Of a stretch of 48,486 nucleotides of DNA, positions 32,110-40,815 are shown in pieces. Every line of letters begins with the position of its first letter. Positions within the stretch are counted from its first letter, which is position 1. Made by a program: the position numbers and the translations under genes. Source of the stretch: Ruminococcaceae bacterium UBA5891 (GTDB lineage: Bacteria > Bacillota > Clostridia > Oscillospirales > Acutalibacteraceae); the NCBI GenBank assembly GCA_002431945.1, contig DJET01000021.1:1-48486 (forward strand), read 5' to 3'. The notes under the pieces are model-generated. The model was not told the origin of the DNA, did not search any database, and was given only the letters and a program-made list of their open reading frames with translations.

Positions 32110-32139
32110 CAATTGAATTTATTGTTGATTTCTGTATAT
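32095..32139. repeat. 18-bp inverted repeat across the GH92-like stop codon
   Basis: ATATACAGAAATTAACAA and TTGTTGATTTCTGTATAT form an 18-bp stem with one non-Watson-Crick pair and a 9-nt loop. The left arm contains the last codons and TAA of the gene. There is no adjacent T run. It may stabilise the mRNA end, act as a weak terminator or be an operator for the following transporter genes. Confidence 0.55.
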
Positions 32140-32335
32140 CAAGTGTTGTTTGCTTACATTTTACATATTGTAAAAATACATAAAAAAACAAGAAAATGCG
32201 CACAAAATAAATTAAAATATTGATATAAACATAGCAGGTTTGACGCATTCAGCCTGCTTAATGCCGTTTTATAAGAAAAAAGCTTTATTGTTATTTGGTA
32301 AATATTAACTTTTGTGAATAAAAGGGGAGCGGCAA

Positions 32336-33229
32336 ATGCGAAAGTATGAAAAATACAATTTAAAAAAAGAGTCTGTGGGATACGCCTTTGTGGGTTTGTT
32401 TGTTGTAGGCTTTCTTTTGTTTTTTCTTGTGCCGTGCGTTTATTCGGTTTATTACAGCTTCGGCACAATTAAGTATTCGGGCGGATACAATTTTAAATTC
32501 GGCGGATTGGATAATTTTAAGCGCGCCCTGCTCATAGACGGTTCCTTTAACAGATTGGTGGCGTCGTCGGTAGGGAATACGGTTAAAAACGTACCTGTTA
32601 TATGCGTGCTCAGCTTTATTATCGCCTCGCTTATAAAGGATTCCTTTCCCGGCAGAAATATTATAAGGGTAATACTGTTTTTGCCTGTTATTATTTCATC
32701 GGGCGTTGTGGCTTCAATGGAAAGCGGCGATCTGCTGCAAAAAAATATGCAGCTTATAAGCAGTCAAAGCGGGTCTGCCATAGGCGAATCGGATATGCTT
32801 GGCTTTTTGATTGAAATAGGGCTTGGGGAAACGGTATCCTCCTACATTGTATATGCGGTAACAAATATTTTTTCTATGGTTAACTGTTCGGGAATACAAA
32901 TTCTTATTTGCCTTACCGCGCTGCAGTCTATTTCGCCCGCGCTTTACGAGGCTTCCGCAATAGAGGGGGCTACCGCCTGGGAAAATTTTTGGAAGATAAC
33001 CTTTCCCATGGTTATGCCGCAGCTTACCGTTTGCGTTTTTTATACGATTATAAATCAGATGCTAAGCAGCTCCAACGCCGCAATAAGCTACATATACAGC
33101 ACAAACTTTAAGGATTTTGAGCTTGGCTACGGCTCGGCTATGGCGTGGATATATTTTATAGCCGTTTCGCTTATGCTGTTTATTATGGTGGGCGGGCTTT
33201 CAAAGCTTTCTTCAAAGTATTATAACTGA
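32336..33229 (+). CDS. Sugar ABC transporter permease, MalF/UgpA-like
   Basis: This 297-residue permease has six hydrophobic segments and the ATPase-contact EAA loop EASAIEGATAWENFWKITFP. An insertion of about 40 residues (about 125-165, ESGDLLQKNMQLISSQSG) between membrane segments is probably an enlarged extracytoplasmic loop. GGGGAG precedes the ATG. It is paired with the next permease. No clear promoter was found in the preceding 226 bp; an AGCAGG/CCTGCT hairpin lies at about 32232-32260. Confidence 0.92.
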   Translation: MRKYEKYNLKKESVGYAFVGLFVVGFLLFFLVPCVYSVYYSFGTIKYSGGYNFKFGGLDNFKRALLIDGSFNRLVASSVGNTVKNVPVICVLSFIIASLIKDSFPGRNIIRVILFLPVIISSGVVASMESGDLLQKNMQLISSQSGSAIGESDMLGFLIEIGLGETVSSYIVYAVTNIFSMVNCSGIQILICLTALQSISPALYEASAIEGATAWENFWKITFPMVMPQLTVCVFYTIINQMLSSSNAAISYIYSTNFKDFELGYGSAMAWIYFIAVSLMLFIMVGGLSKLSSKYYN

Positions 33230-33244
33230 GGTTTGGTAAGTGAT

Positions 33245-34126
33245 ATGCACAATACATATAAACTGAAAAATACCGCAAAGCACACGCTTGTTATAGCCGT
33301 AAAATACGCCGTTCTTTTAGGCTTTTGCTTTATTATACTTTATCCGCTGTTTTCAAAGCTTGTTATTGCGTTTATGCAGCAGCAGGATCTGTATGATAAT
33401 TCGGTAAAGTATATACCCAAAAATTTTACGCTTTATAACCTGCGCTCGGCGGTTAATTACCTTAATTACATACCCACAACCCTTAAAACCGCGGCGCTTG
33501 TGTTTTCGCTGTCTGTTCTTCAGGTTTTTTCAACAATGCTTGCGGGCTACGGCATAGCGCGGTTCAGGTTTCCGGGTAAGCGGATTGTGTTTCTTTGCGC
33601 GCTGCTTACCACGATAGTACCGTCGCAAATAACCTCGGTTCCTATGTATATTTATTTCAGCAACTTTAATCTTATCGGCACGCCGGTTCCGCTTTACCTT
33701 ATGTCTGTTACGGCGGTAGGTCTTAACAACGGACTGTTTATTTATTTATTCTGCCAGTTTTTCAAGGGCTTTCCGAAAGAGCTTGAAGAAGCGGGACAGA
33801 TAGACGGCGCAGGAGCCTTCGGAGTTTTTTTCCGAATTATTATGCCGTGTGCAACCTCGATTACCGTAACCTGCTTTTTATTCGGATTTGTATGGCAGTG
33901 GACCGATAATTCACAGCTTAACACCTTTTGGCCGAATAACGGCTTTTTAATGAATATGGCGGAGAAAATGCCCAGCACTATGTGGATGCAGACCTCGGAT
34001 GATTACTGGCGTTCGATTATGAACAACACGGGAATTTTACTGCTTATTTTTCCTTTGCTTATACTTTACCTGTTTTTGCAGCGTTATTTTGTTGAAAGCA
34101 TTGAGCGTTCGGGCATAGTAGGATAG
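33245..34126 (+). CDS. Sugar ABC transporter permease, MalG/UgpE-like
   Basis: This 293-residue second permease of the pair has six membrane segments and the EAA loop EEAGQIDGAGAFGVFFRIIMP. The ATG at 33245 (MHNTYKLKN) is chosen; a TTG four codons upstream is possible, and the ribosome binding site is weak for both, so coupling to the first permease is likely. CUT1-family transporters import oligosaccharides. Their ATPase is often shared and is not found here. Confidence 0.92.
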   Translation: MHNTYKLKNTAKHTLVIAVKYAVLLGFCFIILYPLFSKLVIAFMQQQDLYDNSVKYIPKNFTLYNLRSAVNYLNYIPTTLKTAALVFSLSVLQVFSTMLAGYGIARFRFPGKRIVFLCALLTTIVPSQITSVPMYIYFSNFNLIGTPVPLYLMSVTAVGLNNGLFIYLFCQFFKGFPKELEEAGQIDGAGAFGVFFRIIMPCATSITVTCFLFGFVWQWTDNSQLNTFWPNNGFLMNMAEKMPSTMWMQTSDDYWRSIMNNTGILLLIFPLLILYLFLQRYFVESIERSGIVG

Positions 34127-34138
34127 GGGGCTTACGGT

Positions 34139-36901
34139 ATGAGAAAATATGTTTTTAAGCGTGTTACGGCGGCTGTTTGCGCAGCAGCGGTGCTATCCGC
34201 CGCGCTTTTGACCGTTTCCGCTGAAAAAGCCCCTTCATACAGGGAGTATGCCGAAAACACGGCGGCAATCGGCGGAAATACAAAGGGCGCTGCGGCGCAG
34301 CTTAGGGACTGCGTGCTTTCGGGCGGGGCGCAGACCGTGAATACCGCCGACGGCGAGGCGATACTGCTTAAAACCGACGGCGCCGCAGACTTCACCTTTC
34401 CCGAAATTGAAGAGGGGCTGTATACGGTAACGCTGTATTACCGCGCTTTAGAAGACAGCGCGGGGCTTTTGCGCTGTGAAATAGGTATAAACGGCAGTAT
34501 CCCGTTTGAGGAATGCAGGGGAATAAGGCTTGACAGAAAATACCGTTACGGTAAGCCGCAAAAGGACGCTTCCGGCAATGAAATAACGCCTCAGCCCGAA
34601 GAGGTTTACGAGGTTTTAAGCACGGCGGTATCGGACGCGGGCGGAAAAAGGCTTGATCCGTTTTTATTCGCTGTTGATAAAACTACCGTTCTTACCGTTA
34701 AAAATATCAACGCGGACTTTTATTTGTACGGCGTTTCGCTTTCCCCGTTTGCCGAGGCGGTAACCTATAAGGATTATATCAAGGCTTACGCTTCAAAGCA
34801 AAGCGGCACTGATAAAATTAAAATAGAGGGAGAGGACGTATCGGAAATATCCGACGCCGGTATAGGCATTTTCTGCGACGACAGCTCCCCCTCAATCTCT
34901 CCTGCGGCTTGGAAAACAAAGGTAATAAATATTATAGGCGGCGAATGCTGGCAAACGCCCGGAGAGGCGGCAGCCTGGGAATTTAAAACCGAAAAATCGG
35001 GTATGTATAAAATCAGCGTGCGCGCAAGGCAGGACTACACGGGAGGTCTTTTTACAAACCGCAAGCTGCTTATAGACGGCAGCCTGCCGTTTAAAGAGGC
35101 AAATGCGGTACGCTTTCCCTATAAGGCGGGCTGGTACGACCTTACATTGGGAAATGAGGACGGCGATTACTGCATTTATCTTGAAGAGGGAACGCACACT
35201 CTGACACTTGAATGTACTATGGGCGAGCTTGCGGACTTTGTGGAAAAAACGCAGGAAACAATAGAGCTTCTTAACCTTATATACAGAAAGGTGTTTATGC
35301 TTACCGGCTCAGAGCCGGACAGTATGAGGGACTACGGTATCGAAAGCAAAATGCCTGAGCTTAAAGGGAGCTTTAAAGAGGCGCATACCCGTCTTAAGGA
35401 AATATCGGGCGGAATGAACGAGATAACCGGCGTAAAATCCTCGGATAACGTTATATTTGAGGACCTTATACGTCAGGTGGCTGCGTTTGAAAGCGATCTT
35501 GAAAGCGTACCTGCGGGAATTTCATCGTTTCAAAGCAATATAAGCGCTCTTGCAACCTGGGTTAATAACCGTTACAACCAGCCGCTTGATATCGATTACA
35601 TTCAAATTTTACCGAGCGACGGCGCCGTTCAAAGGGCGCAGGGCGGATTTTTCAAAAGGCTTTCCTTCGGTTTTACAAAATTTTTGGGCTCGTTTTCTTC
35701 GGTTTACGGCAGAAAGCAAAGTAATACCGAAAAAACCGAAATCGAGGTTTGGATACCCACCGCAAGGGATACCTCTGAAATAATACGCAATCTTATTTGG
35801 GAAAAATTCACTTCTGACGGAAATATAACCGTAAAAACCAAAATGATGGGCGGCTCGGAGCTTTCCGCAATAGTGGCGGGCAGACAGCCCGACGCAATTA
35901 TTATGCAAACCGAAAGCGAGCCTGTAAACTATGCAATGAGAGGCGCGCTTTATCCGCTTGACGTATTTCCGGATTTTGAGGAAATAACAAAAAGGTTTGT
36001 TCCGGTTACGCTTAAGCCGTTCGAATATAACGGGCATACGTACGCCTTGCCCGAATCGATGAGCGTTCCGCTGCTTTTTTACAGAACCGATATATTCGAG
36101 GAATTGGGGCTTGACGTTCCGCAAACGTGGAATGAGATATACGATGCGGTTGCCGAGCTGCAAACCAAAAATATGCAGTTCGGAGGGGTAGACTTTAATA
36201 CCCTGCTTTATCAGCACGGCGGAGAATATTACCGCGGGCACGGTAAGTCAAGCGCGTTTGACACCGAGCAGGCAATCGAGGCGTTCGGTCAGTGGACATC
36301 GTTCTTTGCGGATTACGGACTTCCCGTATCGTATAACTTCCTTAACCGCTTCCGTTCGGGTGAAATGCCGCTTGCCATACAGGATTATACCATGGCAAAT
36401 CAGCTTGAAATGCTGGCGCCCGAAATAAGCGGCTGCTGGTCGGTTTTGCCTATACCCGGCACCGTTAATTCAGACGGAACGGTAAACCGCACCGCGCTTA
36501 CATCTTCAAAAAGCTGTTATATTTTAGCAAAAAGCAAGCACCGTAAAGAGGCTTGGGAATTTTTAAAGTGGTGGACCTCGGCAGACGCGCAGCTAAGCTT
36601 TACCACAAGGCGTGAAAACCGTTTGGGAACGGTTGCAAGGGTGGCGGTCTCAAACCTTGAGGCGCTGGCGGCGGTTCCATGGTCAAGAGAGGTCGTTACG
36701 GCTGTAAGGGAGCAAATGCAAAGCCTTGACGCGGTAGAGCAGGTGCCCGGCGGTTATTTTACCTCGCGGCATGTAAGCAACGCCTTCCGACAGGTGGTTT
36801 ACCACGGCGGAGATGTTCGCGAAACGGTTTTGGAGTATGTTAAGTATATAAACGAAGAAATAACAGAGCGAAGAAAAGAATTCGGATTACCTACCGATTA
36901 G
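34139..36901 (+). CDS. Very large extracellular solute-binding protein with N-terminal CBM-like domains
   Basis: This 920-residue protein has a signal peptide (about 1-28) without a lipobox. Residues about 60-210 and 225-375 look like two beta-sandwich carbohydrate-binding domains; the second has GEAAAWEFKTEKSGMYKISV, as in CBM6/CBM35-like folds. A helical or coiled region follows (about 375-520). The SBP_bac_1 domain starts near 530 (TEIEVWIPTARDTSE) and includes PDAIIMQTE, YALPESMSVPLLFYRTDIF and WEFLKWWTS. Ordinary sugar-binding proteins have about 430 residues, so more than half is extra. It sits between two permease pairs. Confidence 0.88.
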   Translation: MRKYVFKRVTAAVCAAAVLSAALLTVSAEKAPSYREYAENTAAIGGNTKGAAAQLRDCVLSGGAQTVNTADGEAILLKTDGAADFTFPEIEEGLYTVTLYYRALEDSAGLLRCEIGINGSIPFEECRGIRLDRKYRYGKPQKDASGNEITPQPEEVYEVLSTAVSDAGGKRLDPFLFAVDKTTVLTVKNINADFYLYGVSLSPFAEAVTYKDYIKAYASKQSGTDKIKIEGEDVSEISDAGIGIFCDDSSPSISPAAWKTKVINIIGGECWQTPGEAAAWEFKTEKSGMYKISVRARQDYTGGLFTNRKLLIDGSLPFKEANAVRFPYKAGWYDLTLGNEDGDYCIYLEEGTHTLTLECTMGELADFVEKTQETIELLNLIYRKVFMLTGSEPDSMRDYGIESKMPELKGSFKEAHTRLKEISGGMNEITGVKSSDNVIFEDLIRQVAAFESDLESVPAGISSFQSNISALATWVNNRYNQPLDIDYIQILPSDGAVQRAQGGFFKRLSFGFTKFLGSFSSVYGRKQSNTEKTEIEVWIPTARDTSEIIRNLIWEKFTSDGNITVKTKMMGGSELSAIVAGRQPDAIIMQTESEPVNYAMRGALYPLDVFPDFEEITKRFVPVTLKPFEYNGHTYALPESMSVPLLFYRTDIFEELGLDVPQTWNEIYDAVAELQTKNMQFGGVDFNTLLYQHGGEYYRGHGKSSAFDTEQAIEAFGQWTSFFADYGLPVSYNFLNRFRSGEMPLAIQDYTMANQLEMLAPEISGCWSVLPIPGTVNSDGTVNRTALTSSKSCYILAKSKHRKEAWEFLKWWTSADAQLSFTTRRENRLGTVARVAVSNLEALAAVPWSREVVTAVREQMQSLDAVEQVPGGYFTSRHVSNAFRQVVYHGGDVRETVLEYVKYINEEITERRKEFGLPTD

Positions 36902-36917
36902 ACATGGGGTGAATACA

Positions 36918-37826
36918 TTGTCAAAAGCCGCAGCAGGCAAAAAACGCAAGGGAATTTTAAGCTATTGGCGGGATTATCTCGCGCTGGCGCCGTTTTTTAT
37001 AATATTTTTTACGCTTACGGTACTGCCGGTTATAATTTCAATTTGTCTCGGCTTTACGTATTACAATATTCTTGAGACGCCCAAATTTGTGGGTCTTAAC
37101 AATTACATACAGCTTATTTTTCACGATAAAATTTTTTCTAAAGCAGTTTCAAACACAATGGTTTTAGCGGTTATAACCGGTCCTGTCGGATATATTTCGG
37201 CGCTTATCACAGCGTGGATGATAAACGAGCTTAACCCGAAGCTTAGAACCGCGCTTGTATTTATGATTTATGCGCCCACAATTTCAGGCAACGCATACCT
37301 TATATGGCAGCTGCTTTTCAGCGAGGATTCGCACGGATACTTAAATTCAATGCTTAAATACCTCGGCATAATAGATTCCCCGATATATTGGCTCAGCGAC
37401 CCTAAGTATATGATGACGGTTGTAATTACGGTATCGCTGTGGCTGAGTATGGGAACGGGATTTCTATCTTTTGTGGCAGGCTTGCAGGGTATAAACGTAT
37501 CCCTGCTTGAGGCGGGTAGTATGGACGGAATATCAAACCGTTGGGAAGAGCTTTGGCATTTGATACTGCCCTCTATGAAGCCGCAGCTGCTTTTCGGTGC
37601 CGTTATGTCTATAACCTCGGCGTTTTCGGTGGGGGCTATCTCCTCGGCGCTTTGCGGAATGCCCAGCACGGATTATGCGGTTCATACGGTTATGAATCAC
37701 CTTAACGATTACGGCACTACCCGTTTCCAGATGGGCTATGCCTCGGCAATTGCAACAATGCTGTTTGCGGTTATGATAATAAGCAACAAGCTTATTCAAA
37801 AGCTTTTAAGAAAGGTCGGAGAATAG
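36918..37826 (+). CDS. Sugar ABC transporter permease, MalF/UgpA-like (second pair)
   Basis: This 302-residue permease has six membrane segments and the EAA loop LEAGSMDGISNRWEELWHLILP. The TTG at 36918 (MSKAAAGKKRKG) has GGGGTGA 5 bp upstream and is preferred; a GTG at 36909 is the alternative. It lies just after the binding-protein gene and is paired with the next gene. It lacks the insertion of the first MalF-like permease, so the two pairs are not recent copies. Confidence 0.92.
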   Translation: MSKAAAGKKRKGILSYWRDYLALAPFFIIFFTLTVLPVIISICLGFTYYNILETPKFVGLNNYIQLIFHDKIFSKAVSNTMVLAVITGPVGYISALITAWMINELNPKLRTALVFMIYAPTISGNAYLIWQLLFSEDSHGYLNSMLKYLGIIDSPIYWLSDPKYMMTVVITVSLWLSMGTGFLSFVAGLQGINVSLLEAGSMDGISNRWEELWHLILPSMKPQLLFGAVMSITSAFSVGAISSALCGMPSTDYAVHTVMNHLNDYGTTRFQMGYASAIATMLFAVMIISNKLIQKLLRKVGE

Positions 37827-37827
37827 T

Positions 37828-38694
37828 ATGAAATCGTCGCGTCCGTTTTTCCGGCATTTCTCTCATTCAAAGGCGGGGGATCTGCTTAATCTTCTGTTTC
37901 TTATGCTTGTTGCGGCGTTTATGATATTGCCGCTTATATACATTGTTTCAAATTCCTTTAAAATACCAAGCGAACTTTACCAGTTTCCGCCTACGTTTTT
38001 CCCTAAAACGGTTACGTTTGACAATTACAAAAGTCTCGGTCATCTAATGCGTAATTTTTCGGTTCCGCTTTCAAGATATGTTTTTAACTCGGTAGTATAC
38101 ACGGCGGTGGGAATAACGGGTAATATTATATTCGCCTCAATGGCTGCATACCGCCTTTCAAAACGCCGCTTTCCGGGAAGAAAGCTGTTATTCCGTCTGG
38201 TTGTGCTGGCGCTTATGTTTTCTTCCTCGGTAACCTCAATACCGAACTACATAATTCTTTCAAAGCTTAATATGCTTGATACGCCGTGGGCGGTTATAAT
38301 TCCCGCGTGGGCTTCAACGCTCGGTCTGTTTCTTATGAAGCAGTTTATGGATCAGATGATACCTATGGCGCTGCTTGAAAGCGCAAGGATAGACGGCGCG
38401 GGAGAAACAAAAATACTTTTCGGCATAGTTATGCCTATTGTAAAGCCGGCGTGGCTTACCCTGATTATTTTCTCGTTTCAGGGTATCTGGACAAACACGG
38501 GCGGCAGCTTTATATTCAGCGAGGAGCTGAGAACGCTCCCTTACGCTTTAAGCACGGTGTCTGCCGACGGTTTAGCGCGCGCGGGCAGCTCCGCCGTTAT
38601 ATCGGTTATAATGCTTATACCGCCGATAACGGTGTTTCTGCTTTCGCAAAGCAACGTGCTTGAAACCATGGCAACGTCGGGAATGAAAGAATAA
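37828..38694 (+). CDS. Sugar ABC transporter permease, MalG/UgpE-like (second pair)
   Basis: This 288-residue permease has six membrane segments and the EAA loop LESARIDGAGETKILFGIVMP. FIFSEELRTLPYALSTV is part of a late external loop. GGTCGGAG lies before the ATG, one base after the stop of its partner, so the two are translationally coupled. Confidence 0.93.
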   Translation: MKSSRPFFRHFSHSKAGDLLNLLFLMLVAAFMILPLIYIVSNSFKIPSELYQFPPTFFPKTVTFDNYKSLGHLMRNFSVPLSRYVFNSVVYTAVGITGNIIFASMAAYRLSKRRFPGRKLLFRLVVLALMFSSSVTSIPNYIILSKLNMLDTPWAVIIPAWASTLGLFLMKQFMDQMIPMALLESARIDGAGETKILFGIVMPIVKPAWLTLIIFSFQGIWTNTGGSFIFSEELRTLPYALSTVSADGLARAGSSAVISVIMLIPPITVFLLSQSNVLETMATSGMKE

Positions 38695-38712
38695 ACATAA
38701 GGGAGTGAAATA

Positions 38713-40815
38713 ATGAAAGCAATACGGCGCGCCGCGTGCGTTATTTTTGCGCTGCTTATTACCTGTACCGCCCTTTCTGCGGCGGCTGCCGGCGATCTGC
38801 CGGATTTTGAGAATTATATATATTCAAATTCAGGCAGCGCGGTGTACGCTCCGGCGGCATATTCTCTTAAAAAAACCGTTTACGCTTCGGATATGGGGAT
38901 AGACGGCATAGGCTCTGTTGCAGATGCGGCGGTAAGCTCTTCGGGCGAGGTTTTTGTGCTTGACCGCGAAAAATGCCGCGTGATAGGGCTTACCCCCGAT
39001 TTTAAGCTGTTTGCCGTTTACGAAAATTATATATTCGGCGGCGAGACGGTTGCCTTTAATACCCCTGAGGGGCTTTCGGTTACGGAAGACGGAGAGCTTT
39101 GCATATGCGATACGGGCAACAGCCGCGTTGTGCTTTTAAATAAAAGCGGCGAGACCTTAAAGGTTATAGGTCCGCCTGAGGACGACAACGGCTTGCTTGA
39201 TTATAAATATTATCCGCAAAAGGCTGCGGTTGACAATACGGGAAGGCTTATAGTCAACGCCAAGGACCAAACGCAGGGACTTATGGTTTTTGACGCAAAC
39301 GGCGGATTTACCGGTTATATGGGCGCAACGCCCGTTAAAACAAACGCCGCGGAGCTTTTTTGGCGTTCGTTTTCCACAAAGGAACAGCGCAGGCGCGCTA
39401 TGCGCTTTGTTCCGAGCGAGTATAACAATATAGATATCGATGAAAACGGGTTTATTTTTGTAACCTCATATTCGGCGCAAAAAATAAGAAGACTTAACCC
39501 CGGCGGCAAAAACGTGCTTAAAACCAATGCGTATTATAACCCCTACGGCGATCTTGAAACCGGAATACGCTCGCTTTCGCAGTCGCAGTCTTCCACAATA
39601 GTAGACGTTTCGGCAGGTCCTGACGGCGTATACAGTATTCTTTCGCAAAATACGGGCAGAGTATTTACCTATGATTCGGGCGGAAACCTGTTATATATTT
39701 TCGGCGGAAAGGGAAGCGCCGCCAATCTGCTTTCAACCCCGACCGCGCTTTGCTACCGCGGAACGGATATTATAGTAGCAGAGCAGGACGCAGGCTGTTT
39801 AAAGCTTTTTTCCTCTGAGGAGTATGCCGAGGATATTCTTACCGCACTGCGGTTTCATACAAACGGCGACTATGAAAAGGAAAAAGAGGCTTGGGAGCGC
39901 GTGCTTGTTAAAAACAACAATTACGAGCTTGCATACCAATATTTAGGAAAGCTTTCCTACATAACCGAGGATTATAAAGAGGCTATGCGGTATTTTAAGT
40001 ATGCCTCGGATAAAGAGGGGTACTCGAAGGCGCTTTCAAGACAGCTTGCCGTAAGGGGAGAGAAGGCAATTTTGCCGGTGTGTATTGCGGCGGGTATTTT
40101 AGCGGCGGCGGCGCTGCTGTTTTACATACTTAAAAAGACGGGCAGGCAGATACCGTCGCCCGGCAGAGCCGTTAAGCGCTTTGCCGAAAAACGCCGTGTT
40201 TTAAGGGAACTTAAATATGCACTGTACGCCTGCTCACACCCGTTTGACGGCTTTTGGGAAATAAAGGCGGAAAACCGCTGCGGCGCATTAAGCGCTACCG
40301 TTATTCTTTTATTTTGTATAATAACAAATATCGTTTACTCGGCGGGACTGCCGTTTTTGTTTGCAGGCGACGCTTCGGGCGGAAATCTTATAACAAACGG
40401 CGTGTTTTCGGTGGCGTTTCTGCCGCTTGTCTGGTGTGTTTCAAACTGGTCGTTTACAACGCTTACAGACGGTAAGGGAACGTTTAAAAATATATATGTT
40501 TACACGGTGGTATCGCTTATTCCGCGCAGTCTCTCGCAGCTTGCGGCGCTGATCGTAAGTCAGGTAATAACGCTGGACGCCTCGGCATTTTTTAATATGC
40601 TTTTGGTTATAGGAACGATTTGGACGGTGTTTTTACTCTTTGCGGGAACGGCGGTCACGCACCAGTACAGCGCGGGTAAAACGGTGGGTTCAATACTGCT
40701 GATACTTATAGGCGTGGTTATTATACTGTTTATTCTACTTGTGGCAATTACTTTAATTCAGAAAATGGGCGGTTTTTTCAATGAGCTTATTACCGAATTT
40801 TCAATCAGAATCTGA
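38713..40815 (+). CDS. Secreted-propeller/TPR/YIP1 membrane protein
   Basis: This 700-residue protein has a signal peptide (about 1-27). An NHL-type beta-propeller follows (about 60-370), with repeats such as PEGLSVTEDGELCICDTGNSRVVLL. A TPR-like helical pair (about 385-440, NNNYELAYQYLGKLSYITEDYKEAMRYF) leads to a membrane segment (about 450-472). The C-terminal YIP1-type membrane domain has four to five segments (about 520-690). In Firmicutes such proteins occur beside DUF5696 and large solute-binding proteins, as here. It may sense or scaffold glycan capture. The function is not known. Confidence 0.82.
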   Translation: MKAIRRAACVIFALLITCTALSAAAAGDLPDFENYIYSNSGSAVYAPAAYSLKKTVYASDMGIDGIGSVADAAVSSSGEVFVLDREKCRVIGLTPDFKLFAVYENYIFGGETVAFNTPEGLSVTEDGELCICDTGNSRVVLLNKSGETLKVIGPPEDDNGLLDYKYYPQKAAVDNTGRLIVNAKDQTQGLMVFDANGGFTGYMGATPVKTNAAELFWRSFSTKEQRRRAMRFVPSEYNNIDIDENGFIFVTSYSAQKIRRLNPGGKNVLKTNAYYNPYGDLETGIRSLSQSQSSTIVDVSAGPDGVYSILSQNTGRVFTYDSGGNLLYIFGGKGSAANLLSTPTALCYRGTDIIVAEQDAGCLKLFSSEEYAEDILTALRFHTNGDYEKEKEAWERVLVKNNNYELAYQYLGKLSYITEDYKEAMRYFKYASDKEGYSKALSRQLAVRGEKAILPVCIAAGILAAAALLFYILKKTGRQIPSPGRAVKRFAEKRRVLRELKYALYACSHPFDGFWEIKAENRCGALSATVILLFCIITNIVYSAGLPFLFAGDASGGNLITNGVFSVAFLPLVWCVSNWSFTTLTDGKGTFKNIYVYTVVSLIPRSLSQLAALIVSQVITLDASAFFNMLLVIGTIWTVFLLFAGTAVTHQYSAGKTVGSILLILIGVVIILFILLVAITLIQKMGGFFNELITEFSIRI

